DNA from: Gemmatimonadota bacterium
GTDB lineage: Bacteria > Gemmatimonadota > Gemmatimonadetes > Longimicrobiales > Gaopeijiaceae
Length of the DNA: 62,373 nt
Direction of reading: 5' to 3'
Assembly: GCA_027623325.1 (NCBI GenBank)
Contig: JAQBXY010000020.1
Coordinates: forward strand, 1 to 62,373
Shown: in pieces, positions 43,477-52,554 of the stretch
Position numbering within the stretch: the first letter of the stretch is position 1
Layout: the number at the start of each line of letters is the position of its first letter
Translations under genes and position numbers: made by a program
The notes under the pieces: model-generated
The model's database searches: none
What the model saw: only the letters and a program-made list of their open reading frames with translations
What the model was told of the DNA's origin: nothing

Positions 43477-43803
43477 TCAGAAGAGCTCGGGCAAGCCCGG
43501 GATGTTCATCGGCAAGCCGCCCGTCGCCTTTCTCATTTCCTGCTCGTACTCGGCTTGAGCCTTCCCCTGAGCCTCACTGACCGCAGCGAGGACCAGGTCC
43601 TCGAGCATCTCGACGTCGCGAGCATCGACGCAGGTCGGGTCGATCTGCACACGTTTGACGTGCCCTTTCCCGTCGACCGTAACCGTGACCATGCCCCCTC
43701 CGGAAGACGCCGAGATCGCCCTGTTCCCCAGGGATTCCTGGAGCTCGGACATCTTGGCCTGCAGCTGCTGACTCAACTGCATGAGCTGGGAAAAGTCGGT
43801 CAT
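43477..43803 (-). CDS. ybaB: YbaB/EbfC nucleoid-associated protein
   Basis: DNA-binding dimeric protein of 108 residues. An N-terminal coiled-coil helix (LMQLSQQLQAKMSELQESL) is followed by the beta-sheet core (ISASSGGGMVTVTVDGKGHVKRVQI) and the C-terminal helix. Members bind DNA as a pincer-like dimer and shape the nucleoid. It lies 39 nt downstream of dnaX. Confidence 0.95.
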   Translation of the reverse strand: MTDFSQLMQLSQQLQAKMSELQESLGNRAISASSGGGMVTVTVDGKGHVKRVQIDPTCVDARDVEMLEDLVLAAVSEAQGKAQAEYEQEMRKATGGLPMNIPGLPELF

Positions 43804-43842
43804 CGTTGCTCGGCGGGTTGGGGAGAGGAGCGCAGGACGACC

Positions 43843-45543
43843 TCAGTCCATCAGCTCAAGATCGAGTTCTTCTACCGCCCGCTCTAGGCGGGGTTCCTGT
43901 CGAAAGAGCGCCTTCATCGTGTCGGAGCGGACCTCTTCCTGGGTCACTCGCGGGGCACCCTCGGAAGCCGCTTCACCCGCCTCGACGACCACATCCGGCC
44001 GACGGCCGAGGTAGGGGCTCAGTCCTTCGACGATCTCCAGAATCACGGACCGATCCGAGAGTCGCTCGATTGCTGGACCCGGTAGCGGACTCACGATGAG
44101 CTTCCCGTCACCTCGCTCGACCACATGGGACGAGCGCAGGAACGCGGAAAGGCCCTTGGGCACGCCGCTAGCGCTGTCCAACCAGCGCGTCCACGCTTCT
44201 TTAACGTCCGCGGACGGCGCCACAGGCGCCGGTGCTGTCGTTGCCTTGGGTGCGACAGCATCCGTGGACGGCGCCACAGGCGCCGGTTCTGACGTGGCCC
44301 TGGCTGCGGTAGCAGCTGTGGGGGTAGAGGTGGGCTCGCCTCGCGTCGCCGTCTGTCTGCCCGCTCCACCCGCAGGCTCCGGTGCCCCACCGAGGGCCCC
44401 GATCAGCTCCTCGAGGGAAACGGTCCGATCGAGATAGCTGATGCGAAGGAGCAACATCTCGATGGGGAGTCGCGGATTCGGGCTCCTCCGGAGGCTACCT
44501 TGGCTCTCGAGGTCCGCGGCCGCCGTCAACATTCGGACGAGATCGCCGGGCGCGAACGCCCCGGCGCGTTCCGTCAGCTCTTTCCGGACGTCGTCCTGGA
44601 CGTCGACATCCGCGTCGGGAGAGAGTCTGAGGCGCAGAAGCAGTCGAAAAACGTCGAGCAGTCCGTGATAGAACTCCACGAGATCGTAGCCCTCATCGAC
44701 CAGCCGCTGCACAAGACCGAAGACCTCACCGTGTCGGCCCGTTTGCAGGATGTCCAACAACTCGAGGTAGCGTTCATCCTCCACGAGCCCCAGGACGCGG
44801 CGCACGGAGTCGATGTCTACTTCACCACCCGTGAGCGAGAGCACCTGGTCGAGAAGCGAGAGGGCATCTCGCATACCGCCGTCGGCCTTTCGAGCGATGA
44901 GGCGCAACGCATCGGGGGGCGCACCCGCGCCCTCCTCTTCGAGAACCCGGGTGAGCTGGGCCACGATGTCCGGCACCCCGATCCGTCTGAAGTCGAAGCG
45001 TTGGCATCGGGAAAGAATCGGAGCCGCCATCTGCTGGATCTTTTGCGGCTCCGTCGTGGCGAAAACGAAAATCACCCGTGGAGGTGGTTCCTCGAGAATT
45101 TTCAGTAGCGCGTTCCACGCCTCGCGCGTGAGCATGTGGGCTTCGTCGACGATGTAGACCTTGGACTTCCCTTCACCGGACGGTGCGTACATCGCCCGCT
45201 CGCGGAGGTCGCGCGCATCGTCTACTCCCCGGTTGGACGCGGCGTCAATCTCGACGACGTCGAGCGCGGTATGTCCTCCCCAGATGCGCGCACAACTCTC
45301 GCACGTTCCGCAGGGCTCACCGTCCTCGCGGCGGTCCGGGCAATTCAGCGCCATCGCGAGCACTCGGGCGAGTGTCGTCTTCCCTACACCGCGGGGCCCA
45401 CAAAAGAGGTACGCGTGGCCGACCCGATCGCTCGCCACGGCTCGTCGGAGCGTCTCAGACACATGCTCCTGAGTGGCGACTTCCGCGAAAGACCGGGGCC
45501 GGTGCTTCCTAGCTAACGCCTTGTGACTCAATCCGTTGGCCAC
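43843..45543 (-). CDS. dnaX: DNA polymerase III gamma/tau subunit
   Basis: Clamp-loader ATPase of 566 residues. The AAA+ core has ALARKHRPRSFAEVATQEHV, Walker A GPRGVGKTTLAR, four zinc cysteines (C-x8-C-x2-C-x2-C: CPDRREDGEPCGTCESC) and the DEAH box in IVDEAHMLTREAWNALLK. A central helical domain and an Ala/Pro/Thr-rich linker (about 395-450) precede a tau-like C-terminal domain. I saw no A-rich slippery site that would make a gamma form. The GTG start lacks a strong ribosome site; a TTG four codons later (SHKALARK) is an alternative. The SRP RNA lies just upstream. Confidence 0.95.
   Translation of the reverse strand: MANGLSHKALARKHRPRSFAEVATQEHVSETLRRAVASDRVGHAYLFCGPRGVGKTTLARVLAMALNCPDRREDGEPCGTCESCARIWGGHTALDVVEIDAASNRGVDDARDLRERAMYAPSGEGKSKVYIVDEAHMLTREAWNALLKILEEPPPRVIFVFATTEPQKIQQMAAPILSRCQRFDFRRIGVPDIVAQLTRVLEEEGAGAPPDALRLIARKADGGMRDALSLLDQVLSLTGGEVDIDSVRRVLGLVEDERYLELLDILQTGRHGEVFGLVQRLVDEGYDLVEFYHGLLDVFRLLLRLRLSPDADVDVQDDVRKELTERAGAFAPGDLVRMLTAAADLESQGSLRRSPNPRLPIEMLLLRISYLDRTVSLEELIGALGGAPEPAGGAGRQTATRGEPTSTPTAATAARATSEPAPVAPSTDAVAPKATTAPAPVAPSADVKEAWTRWLDSASGVPKGLSAFLRSSHVVERGDGKLIVSPLPGPAIERLSDRSVILEIVEGLSPYLGRRPDVVVEAGEAASEGAPRVTQEEVRSDTMKALFRQEPRLERAVEELDLELMD
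44212..44287. repeat. 22-bp direct repeat in the dnaX linker
   Basis: The 22-base unit GGACGGCGCC-ACAGGCGCC-GGT occurs at 44212-44233 and 44266-44287, 54 bases apart and in the same frame. It duplicates an Ala-Pro-Val-Ala-Pro-Ser segment in the flexible tau linker. It looks like a small internal duplication in low-complexity coding sequence. Confidence 0.8.
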
Positions 45544-45573
45544 ACACAGTTAAGGTAGGACTCGAATAAAAAT

Positions 45574-45669
45574 GCCCCAGGCAACCCGCAGCGACGATCA
45601 CCGCACTTACCGCTGCTACCTGCGGGGTCCTGACGGGATTCGTGAGCTTTCGCCCTGCGGACCTGGGGC
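45574..45669 (-). ncRNA. ffs: Small signal recognition particle RNA (4.5S type)
   Basis: A 96-nt minus-strand RNA whose ends pair: GCCCCAGG + CCGCAG at the 5' end with CTGCGG + CCTGGGGC at the 3' end. The Ffh-binding core is recognisable: ACGAATCCCGTCAGG on one side and AGCAGCGGTAAG on the other. ATTTTTATT follows the last base, a good terminator. The position directly upstream of dnaX is the usual place of this gene in many bacteria. The apical part is ACC-CCGCA-GGT instead of the usual stem capped by GGAA. No covariance search was run; identity rests on core sequence, helix and context. Confidence 0.85.
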
Positions 45670-45762
45670 ACTCAGGAAGCTACCCGGGGCCCGACCACCG
45701 GTCAACGCGATGCGGGCCCATCCGGTCATGTTCGGACCCCATCCGCGGTGTGATCCTAGTCG

Positions 45763-46143
45763 ATGGCCACAGCGAAGACACATGCCCCCCACGCGCTCGG
45801 GGTCTGGGGTGAGGAAATGGCGACCCGGCGCCTCGAAACCGATGGGTGGCATGTGCTCGAGAGGAACTACCGCCATGGACGACACGAAGTCGACCTGATC
45901 GCGGTGCGCCGCGGCATTCTCGCCTTCGTAGAGGTCAAGACGCGGTCGGGCGACACGTTCGGCCCGCCGGAAGAGGCCGTTACCCACCGAAAACGCCGCG
46001 AAATCGAGAAGGTCGCGCGTGATTTCCTCCGCCGTCACACGCCGAGAGACTTATGCGTGCGCTTTGACGTCGTCGCGATCGTCGTCACGCGAGGCACTCA
46101 CCTCGTACGCTACGAACACATCGAGGACGCCTGGAGGCCGTGA
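45763..46143 (+). CDS. yraN: YraN/UPF0102 family endonuclease-like protein
   Basis: Protein of 126 residues with the UPF0102 restriction-endonuclease-like fold: GVWGEEMATRRLETDGWHVLERNYR, the putative catalytic HEVDLIAVRRGILAFVEVKTR (D-x-E-V-K pattern) and a C-terminal FDVVAIVV strand. Function is unsettled; it is predicted to be a Holliday-junction-resolvase-like nuclease. It is divergent from the SRP RNA and dnaX and convergent with aroF. Confidence 0.92.
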   Translation: MATAKTHAPHALGVWGEEMATRRLETDGWHVLERNYRHGRHEVDLIAVRRGILAFVEVKTRSGDTFGPPEEAVTHRKRREIEKVARDFLRRHTPRDLCVRFDVVAIVVTRGTHLVRYEHIEDAWRP

Positions 46144-46173
46144 TTCGCGACCCGAGGGGACCCTCTAGCTTCC

Positions 46174-47220
46174 CTAGTCTGCAGCGACCGCCTCGAGCGG
46201 TGAGACCACGTCTCGGCCGATCGCCCGAGCGATGACATGGATCTGATCCATCATCTGCTGAAACTGATGGGGATAGAGCGACTGCGCGCCGTCGGACATG
46301 GCCTGGGGTGGATCCTGATGCACCTCGATCATCAGTCCGTCGGCGCCGGCCGCCACGGCGGCGCGAGCCATGGGAATCACCTTCGACCTCAGCCCCGTTC
46401 CGTGGCTCGGATCGGCAATGATCGGCAGGTGGGACAGCGAGTGCACGACCGGGATCGCGGCCAGATCCAGGAGATTTCGAGTGTGTCGATCGAAGCTGCG
46501 GACACCGCGCTCGCAAAGGATCACGTCGTGATTCCCCTCCGCCAGTACATACTCGGCGGCGAGCAAGAACTCCTCGATGGTGGCGGCCATTCCCCGCTTG
46601 AGGAGGACCGGCTTCCCAGCACGGCCCGCACGCCGCAACAGCGGGTAGTTCTGCATGTTGCGTGCGCCGATCTGAATGATGTCGGCGTACTCGGCTACGA
46701 GATCCACACCCTCGGAATCGAGCGCCTCGGTCACGATCATCATTCCCGTTTCTTCCCGCGCTCGGGCCAGGTATCGCAGCCCTTCCTCACCAAGACCCTG
46801 AAACGAGTACGGCGAACTACGCGGCTTGAAGGCGCCGCCGCGCAAGACGGTGGCCCCCATTTCTCGAAGCTGGTGCGCCACCTCGATGATGGGGCGCTCG
46901 CCCTCGACGGCGCAGGGGCCCGCCATGATCACGACATCGGAGCCGCCTACGACGGTCCCGTTCGGTAGCGTGATGACGGTGTCCTCTTCCTTCCACTCGC
47001 GCGACACCTGTTTGTACGCATGCGTGACCGCGATAACCTCGAGCACACCCTCGAGCCCTTCGAGCCGGGCCGCGTCGACGCCGCCGTCGTTGCCGATCAG
47101 GCCGACCGCGGTACGCTGCCCACCGGGGATCGGACGGGCGTCGTATCCCATTCCCTTGATCGCGCGCACTACGCCCGAGATCTGTTCATCGGAGGCGTTG
47201 TGCTTCATTACGACGAGCAT
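46174..47220 (-). CDS. aroF: DAHP synthase (3-deoxy-7-phosphoheptulonate synthase, type I-beta)
   Basis: First enzyme of the shikimate pathway, condensing phosphoenolpyruvate and erythrose 4-phosphate. The 348-residue protein has an N-terminal ferredoxin-like regulatory domain (MLVVMKHNASDEQISGVV...) of about 70 residues, as in the Thermotoga enzyme. The catalytic barrel follows, with VIMAGPCAVEGERP, LRGGAFKPRSSPYSFQGLG, VLLKRGM and ADPSHGTG. The ATG at 47220 was chosen at the regulatory-domain start. It lies 94 nt after smc in the same direction. Confidence 0.94.
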   Translation of the reverse strand: MLVVMKHNASDEQISGVVRAIKGMGYDARPIPGGQRTAVGLIGNDGGVDAARLEGLEGVLEVIAVTHAYKQVSREWKEEDTVITLPNGTVVGGSDVVIMAGPCAVEGERPIIEVAHQLREMGATVLRGGAFKPRSSPYSFQGLGEEGLRYLARAREETGMMIVTEALDSEGVDLVAEYADIIQIGARNMQNYPLLRRAGRAGKPVLLKRGMAATIEEFLLAAEYVLAEGNHDVILCERGVRSFDRHTRNLLDLAAIPVVHSLSHLPIIADPSHGTGLRSKVIPMARAAVAAGADGLMIEVHQDPPQAMSDGAQSLYPHQFQQMMDQIHVIARAIGRDVVSPLEAVAAD

Positions 47221-47314
47221 CGAACCTGTTGGATTGAGGAAATCACGGCGCTGAAGTCTATACGGCACCTGCGACTGGGGCCACAATCTCCCGCGTGGTG
47301 GCCGATCCTAGACT

Positions 47315-50300
47315 TCAGGCGACGCCAGCGACGTGCAGCGCTTCCTGGAGTTTGACGCCGACGATCGTGCTCACGCCGGGCTCCTCCATCGTGACGCCGT
47401 AGATCCAATCAGCCGCCTCGATGGTACGCGGGTTGTGCGTGATCACCACGAATTGGGTTTGCGCCTTGAACTCCTGCAACAACCGAATGAATCGGCCGAT
47501 GTTGTTTTCGTCGAGCGGGGCGTCCACCTCGTCGAGCACACAGAACGGGCTAGGCTTCACGAGGTAGATCCCGAACAAGAGCGACAGCGCCGTCAACGCC
47601 CGTTCCCCTCCGGACAGCAGGTCGATTCGCTGCGTCTTCTTGCCGCGCGGAGAAGCATGGATCTCGATGGGTGACTCCAACGGGTCGTCTGGATCCTGCA
47701 ACCAGATTTCAGCCTCGCCCCCCTCGAAGAGACGGACGAAGGTCTTTCGGAAATTCTCACGAATCAGCTCAAAGGTGCCGGTGAAGAGTTCCGTCGCGGT
47801 CTTGTTGATTTCGCGAATGGCGGAGCGCAGGTCGTTGCGAGCCTCGACCAGATCCGCCCTCTGCTCCGAAAGGAACGTGAGGCGAGCACTCTCCTCTTCA
47901 TGCTCCTCCACGGCGAGCATGTTGACGGGTCCGAGACGATCGAGAGCCACGATGAGCTCATCGAGCTCTGCCTGGAGCACCTCCGGCTCACCCTCGACCG
48001 GTTTGGCATTCTCCAGCAGGACTTCGAGCGTACGGCCCCACTCCCCCTCGAGTCGTTCGCGGATCCGATCGAGGCGCCCCGTGATCTCCTGCCGCTCCAA
48101 CTCGAGGCCGTGACGGTGGTCGGACGCAGCCCGTTCAGCCGTCCGAGCCTCGCGCGCGCGCCGTTCCGCTTTGCCGAGCGCATCCGAAATACCGTGTAGT
48201 GCCTCGTCCCGCGCCTGGACGGCAGCCTCCGAGGTGGTCCGCTCGGCAAAGAGTCGTTCCGTGGCGGCATCCCCCTCTGCACGAAGCTTGCGCGCCTCAC
48301 CCTGCTCGCCGCGAAGACCTGCCTCCTCGACGTCGAGAGCCTCCACCCGTTTGGCACCCAGGTCCCTCGCCGCCGAAATGGCCTCGAGTCGATCACTGAG
48401 TCTCGTTACGTCTCCTTCCAGCCGGGCCACATCAACCGCGAGGCGGGCCTCTTCCGCTCGGGCCGTCTCCCATTCCTCCTGCACCTTCTCGACGGCCTCA
48501 CGGGCATTCTCCCGCTCCGCCTGAAGGCCGGATTCCTGAGCACGCAAGACCTCTCGGTCCTCGCGTGCTTCTTTTCCTCGCTCGATCGCACGAGCTCGCG
48601 CTGCCTTCGTCCCCTCGACTTGACGGGCCAATTCGTCGCGCAGTCGATCCATGCGGCCGAGATGATCAGCCTGTGCGGACAAGTCCCCGTGCACCTTGCG
48701 ATGCTCGTCGTCTGCGACCTGACGCGCAGCGCGGGCTAGCTCGAGGGCCGCCTCCGCGGCCTGGAGCGCCTCCTCGGCCGCGACCCGAGCCGCCTCAGCC
48801 TTCGCCGTCTCACGCAGGGCCTCGGCATGCTCAGCGGTGACTCGCTTGAGTTGTTCTTTCCGCTCGAGGACGCCCGATCCCCCCGACGGGTTTCCCACAC
48901 GCACGATGCCGCTACGCTCCGTCACCGGCACATCGGTCTTCCCGGTCGCCGAGGTCGAGACCCCGTCGAGAAGCGCACGAACCCAGGGGGCTCCCTCGCC
49001 CTGCGGCTTGATGCCGCTCAAGAGCGCTCCCGCGGGCGTGCCGCTGGGAACTCGATCGAGCGGTAGGACGATCAGTCCTCCGCCGCCCTGCCAGTGGCTT
49101 CCGAACCACTCGAGTGTACGGTCGAGCGCGGGGCCGTCTCGGACCACCAGTGCCGTCGCCAGCGGCCCCAGGAAGGCCTCGACGGCCGTGGTTGCGGCGG
49201 CATCGGCCTCGATGAAGTCGGAAACGACGCCGAGGATGCCTTCGTCCCCGAGTTCGAGGACCGCACGAACGACGGGCTCCACGCCCTCCCGGTCCCGATC
49301 CAGCCCGTCCAGAGCCGTCTTGCGGGCCGCGAGCGTGGCGGCGCGATCGGCTGCGGCGCGATCTGCTCCGCGCGCGCCCTCAAACGCCTGCCGTGCCTCG
49401 TCCACCCGTGCAACGCAACTCTCGAGATGCGCCCTGGCAGATGCGAGTCCTTCTTTCAGTTCGTCGAGACGACCGGAAAACAGATCTCCCTGCGAGGCGA
49501 GGTCGGACAACGTACTGGACGTGCTCGCGAGTTCCTCGCTCGACTGTTCGAGTCGGCGTTCCAATTCCTTGGCCTGGCCGTCGGACCCCGCCGCGTCCCC
49601 CTCGAGTTGTGCACCTCTCCGGGCGATCTCGCGGCCACGGGACTCTACTCCCTCGTACGCTTCCCGTACTTCCCGGAGACGTTCTCGCACACCCTGTACG
49701 TCAAGCGCCCGCTGCGCGGCGAGTTCCTTCAGACCATCGAGATCCGCCGCGAGCCGATCGCGGTCTTGAACGAGCTCGGCCTCGTCCTTCTCCATGCCAC
49801 TCACGCGCTCCCGCGCGTCGGCACGTTCTTCGTCGATCTGGGCCAGGCGGCGCTCGGCGTAGGCTGCCCGTTCATCGGCAACGGCGAGGTCACGTTCCCA
49901 TTTCACGAGTTGCGTCCGCACTTCCTCTAGAACGCGCGCCGCAGCGATTCTCTCCTTTTCGGCATCGACCTCCCGCAGCCGAAGCGTTTCGAATTCGGAC
50001 TCGGCGGCGGCCACCTCCGCAACCATGCCCTCTCCGGTCTGAACGTCTCCGGCGAGGTCCTTCTCCACGACCGCCAGGCGAGTCGCGAGCGTGTGCAGTT
50101 GGTGCCGGACGACCGAAACTTCGACGTCCAGGCGCCGCTCCCGATACTCCGTGAATCGCTGTGCCTTGCCGCGCTGCCTTGCCAGCGACCGAACCTTGGT
50201 CTCGACCTCGGCGATGACGTCCTCAAGGCGCTGCAGGTCCATTTCAGCTCGTTCGAGCCGGCGTACCGCAGCTTTCCGGCGATCCTTGTACTTCCCGATC

Positions 50301-50797
50301 CCCGAAGCCTCCTCGAAGAGCCCCCGACGCTCTTCCGCACGGTCCGAAAGGATCGCGTCGATCATTCGGCCCTCGATCATCGCGTAGGCGTTGGCACCGA
50401 GCCCTGTATCGCGATAGAGGTCGGTGACATCGCGCAAACGAACGACCGAGCGATTGATCGAGTATTCGCTCCCGCCGTCCCGGAAGACCTGCCGGCCGAT
50501 CTCGACTTCTTCAAACGGAACCGGCAGCATCCCATCTTCGTTGCTCACGGTCAGGGATACGAACCCGCGGTTTACCGGTCGCCGGTTCACCGTCCCCTGG
50601 AAGATGGCCTCTTCCATCTTCGCACCCCGGATGGCCGTCGGCCGCTGCTCGCCGAGCACCCAGCGGATGGCATCTGAGATATTGGACTTCCCGCAACCGT
50701 TCGGTCCGACGACGGCGGTGATTCCGTCATGAAATTCAACCGACGTGCTGTCTGCGAACGATTTGAAGCCGTGGATCTTCAGCGACTTGAGCTTCAT
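47315..50797 (-). CDS. smc: Chromosome segregation ATPase SMC
   Basis: Condensin subunit of 1160 residues. The N-terminal ATPase half has MKLKSLKIHGFKSFAD and Walker A GPNGCGKSN (31-39). Two long coiled coils (about 165-500 and 660-1000) flank a hinge around 510-620 (GILGVVSDFIEADAAATTAVEAFLG). The C-terminal half has the signature LSGGERALTALSLLF and Walker B CVLDEVDAPLDENN. The start overlaps the stop of the upstream CpsD-like gene as ATGA. scpA and scpB are not in the window. Confidence 0.95.
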   Translation of the reverse strand: MKLKSLKIHGFKSFADSTSVEFHDGITAVVGPNGCGKSNISDAIRWVLGEQRPTAIRGAKMEEAIFQGTVNRRPVNRGFVSLTVSNEDGMLPVPFEEVEIGRQVFRDGGSEYSINRSVVRLRDVTDLYRDTGLGANAYAMIEGRMIDAILSDRAEERRGLFEEASGIGKYKDRRKAAVRRLERAEMDLQRLEDVIAEVETKVRSLARQRGKAQRFTEYRERRLDVEVSVVRHQLHTLATRLAVVEKDLAGDVQTGEGMVAEVAAAESEFETLRLREVDAEKERIAAARVLEEVRTQLVKWERDLAVADERAAYAERRLAQIDEERADARERVSGMEKDEAELVQDRDRLAADLDGLKELAAQRALDVQGVRERLREVREAYEGVESRGREIARRGAQLEGDAAGSDGQAKELERRLEQSSEELASTSSTLSDLASQGDLFSGRLDELKEGLASARAHLESCVARVDEARQAFEGARGADRAAADRAATLAARKTALDGLDRDREGVEPVVRAVLELGDEGILGVVSDFIEADAAATTAVEAFLGPLATALVVRDGPALDRTLEWFGSHWQGGGGLIVLPLDRVPSGTPAGALLSGIKPQGEGAPWVRALLDGVSTSATGKTDVPVTERSGIVRVGNPSGGSGVLERKEQLKRVTAEHAEALRETAKAEAARVAAEEALQAAEAALELARAARQVADDEHRKVHGDLSAQADHLGRMDRLRDELARQVEGTKAARARAIERGKEAREDREVLRAQESGLQAERENAREAVEKVQEEWETARAEEARLAVDVARLEGDVTRLSDRLEAISAARDLGAKRVEALDVEEAGLRGEQGEARKLRAEGDAATERLFAERTTSEAAVQARDEALHGISDALGKAERRAREARTAERAASDHRHGLELERQEITGRLDRIRERLEGEWGRTLEVLLENAKPVEGEPEVLQAELDELIVALDRLGPVNMLAVEEHEEESARLTFLSEQRADLVEARNDLRSAIREINKTATELFTGTFELIRENFRKTFVRLFEGGEAEIWLQDPDDPLESPIEIHASPRGKKTQRIDLLSGGERALTALSLLFGIYLVKPSPFCVLDEVDAPLDENNIGRFIRLLQEFKAQTQFVVITHNPRTIEAADWIYGVTMEEPGVSTIVGVKLQEALHVAGVA

Positions 50798-51516
50798 CCG
50801 CCACCCAGAAGATTGACCAAGAGGAAGCCCAGGGCCGCTGCACCCCCGGCGGCGACCACCACGAACCCCACCATCCGCCCAACTCCGCCTGTCGTGGGTT
50901 TCGGGCCTCGCGCTCCTTCGACTGCCCCGCCCTGCTTCTCGGCACCCACTGCAGGGCCGGTCACGGCACGTACGAGGGGCTCCAGATCGCGGACAGCGTT
51001 GGGCGCCCGTTCCCCCTTCGCTGCCAGGACGACGATGTCGGACGCGGACCCGAGGAAGGCCGCTGTCCCGCTTTCGCCGTCTCTCACATAAAGCGCTACG
51101 GTCACTCCGGCCTCCGCCATCCCCGACGAAAGCCTGTGCCAACGAGCGCTTCGAACCACCGTGTTGGTGTCGGCTACCACGGTACCGGCGGAGATGAGGA
51201 AGAACGCTCCGTCATCGATCGCCTGGGACACGCGCCCTACGGAGGCCCCAAAAAGCGTTGCATCCGTAAGCCCTTCCCGGTTCGGGACACCCGCTGCCTG
51301 ATGGAGCGTGGGCTGCTGAAGGGCCCCGTCTATGAGGATCACCCGCTGCCCGGAGCGACTCCAGGACCGGGCCAAGTCTAGCGCGGCGGAAGCTGCCCAC
51401 CCTTCGGCGACCGCCTGCTCCGACGCAACTACCACCACGACTCGTCCCGCGCCACCGGCGTCGGGAAGCGAGGGAGCGGCTCCGCTGAGGGGTCGCCAAT
51501 CGGGAAGTTGGGCCAT
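50794..51516 (-). CDS. CpsD/ParA-like protein without Walker A, C-terminally anchored
   Basis: A 240-residue protein that aligns by eye with the SIMIBI fold of CpsD/BY-kinase and ParA proteins: the segment VILIDGALQQPTLHQAAGV, then PNREGLTDATLFG, is close to the family LIDADLRRPxxHxxFGxxNxxGL. At the Walker A place there is ASEQAVAEGWAASA, with no GKT or GKS, and the Walker A' second Asp is Gly. ATP binding is therefore unlikely. A single membrane helix (MVGFVVVAAGGAAALGFLLV) ends the protein. The stop overlaps the smc start, so they are translationally coupled. The function is unknown. Confidence 0.75.
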   Translation of the reverse strand: MAQLPDWRPLSGAAPSLPDAGGAGRVVVVVASEQAVAEGWAASAALDLARSWSRSGQRVILIDGALQQPTLHQAAGVPNREGLTDATLFGASVGRVSQAIDDGAFFLISAGTVVADTNTVVRSARWHRLSSGMAEAGVTVALYVRDGESGTAAFLGSASDIVVLAAKGERAPNAVRDLEPLVRAVTGPAVGAEKQGGAVEGARGPKPTTGGVGRMVGFVVVAAGGAAALGFLLVNLLGGG

Positions 51517-51700
51517 CACACGCTCGGGCGGGATCGTTGCGAGCCAGGGAGATCAGGGGGCGGACCAGCCCGGCCATGGACACCGGGAGACGGCATAACT
51601 TAGAGAGGACTCCACAGGACGGCAAATCTGAGAAAATGCCCGAAAGTGCAGTATTGTCGCGGCTTCCCATGGCCTTGCGACGGGATCGCCAGGCTCGTGT

Positions 51701-52072
51701 TCACGCCGAAGGCGCTTCCCAACTGGGGGCGTCTCCCCAGAGGTTCTCCAATTGGTAAAACTGTCGCGCCTGCGGATGGAACACGTGCACGATGAAGTCC
51801 ACGTAGTCGATCAGCACCCAGCGCCCCCCGCGGGATCCCTCGAGATGGGTGGGACGGACCCCATCCTTCTTGAGTTCTTCCACCACGTGGTCCCCGATCG
51901 CCTTCACCTGGACATCCGACGTACCGCTCGCGATCACGAAGAAATCCGTGGCCGTCGAGATTCCGCGGAGGTCGAGCACCACCACATCATGTCCCTTCAG
52001 TTCCACCGCGAGTTCAGCAGCCCGCCTGACCTCGGACGGGAAGTCGTCAGGATCCGTGGTTGGGAGGCTCAC
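51701..52072 (-). CDS. rsfS: Ribosome silencing factor RsfS
   Basis: RsfS/YbeB/Iojap protein of 123 residues that binds uL14 and blocks subunit joining. It contains KGHDVVVLDLRGISTATDFFVIASG, HVVEELKKDGVRPTHLEG and RWVLIDYVDFIVHVFHPQARQFYQLENLWGDA split across the C-terminal half. The start is a GTG 7 nt after the rplI stop, at the beginning of the conserved region; a longer reading would run into rplI. Pairing with bL9 is unusual but fits a ribosomal operon. The 180 nt downstream hold no gene I can see. Confidence 0.92.
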   Translation of the reverse strand: MSLPTTDPDDFPSEVRRAAELAVELKGHDVVVLDLRGISTATDFFVIASGTSDVQVKAIGDHVVEELKKDGVRPTHLEGSRGGRWVLIDYVDFIVHVFHPQARQFYQLENLWGDAPSWEAPSA

Positions 52073-52079
52073 GGCGCCT

Positions 52080-52535
52080 TCAGCCCTCCTCACGCTCCAC
52101 TCTGACTTCGATCTCGATTTCAACTTCGGCATGCAGCCGGAGGGTGACATTGCTCACACCGAGCACCTTGAGCGCCTCGTCCAACTGCACGGCCTTCTTG
52201 TCGAGCTCGAAGTCCAGAGAGCCTCCGTTTACCTGATCCACGATATCGGCCACGGTGACAGAACCGAACAGCTTCCCGTCGTCACTCGCACGCTCCAAGA
52301 ACGTGAGGGTGAGCCCCTCGAGCTGCGACGCACGACGGCGAGCTTCGAGGAAGTCGCGCCGCGAACGTTCCTGGGCCAGAACATGCTCTTCCTCGAGGCG
52401 CTTCATGTTCGCCTCGCTGGCCGAATAGGCCAGACCCTGGGGAATGAGGTAGTTGCGCCCATAGCCCTTCTTTACCTGAACGACCTGGCCCGCTTCGCCG
52501 AGGTTATAAACCGTCTTCTTCAGAATGAGCTTCAT
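52080..52535 (-). CDS. rplI: Large ribosomal subunit protein bL9
   Basis: Ribosomal protein L9 of 151 residues. The N-terminal domain MKLILKKTVYNLGEAGQVVQVKKGYGRNYLIPQG (shown only as a landmark region, residues 1-34) is diagnostic through its G-x-G-Y-G-R-N-Y-L-I-P segment. The connecting helix and the C-terminal RNA-binding domain with GKLFGSVTVADIVDQV follow. It lies 19 nt after the DUF2232-like gene. Confidence 0.96.
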   Translation of the reverse strand: MKLILKKTVYNLGEAGQVVQVKKGYGRNYLIPQGLAYSASEANMKRLEEEHVLAQERSRRDFLEARRRASQLEGLTLTFLERASDDGKLFGSVTVADIVDQVNGGSLDFELDKKAVQLDEALKVLGVSNVTLRLHAEVEIEIEVRVEREEG

Positions 52536-52554
52536 GCTTCCTCCGACTTGGGTC

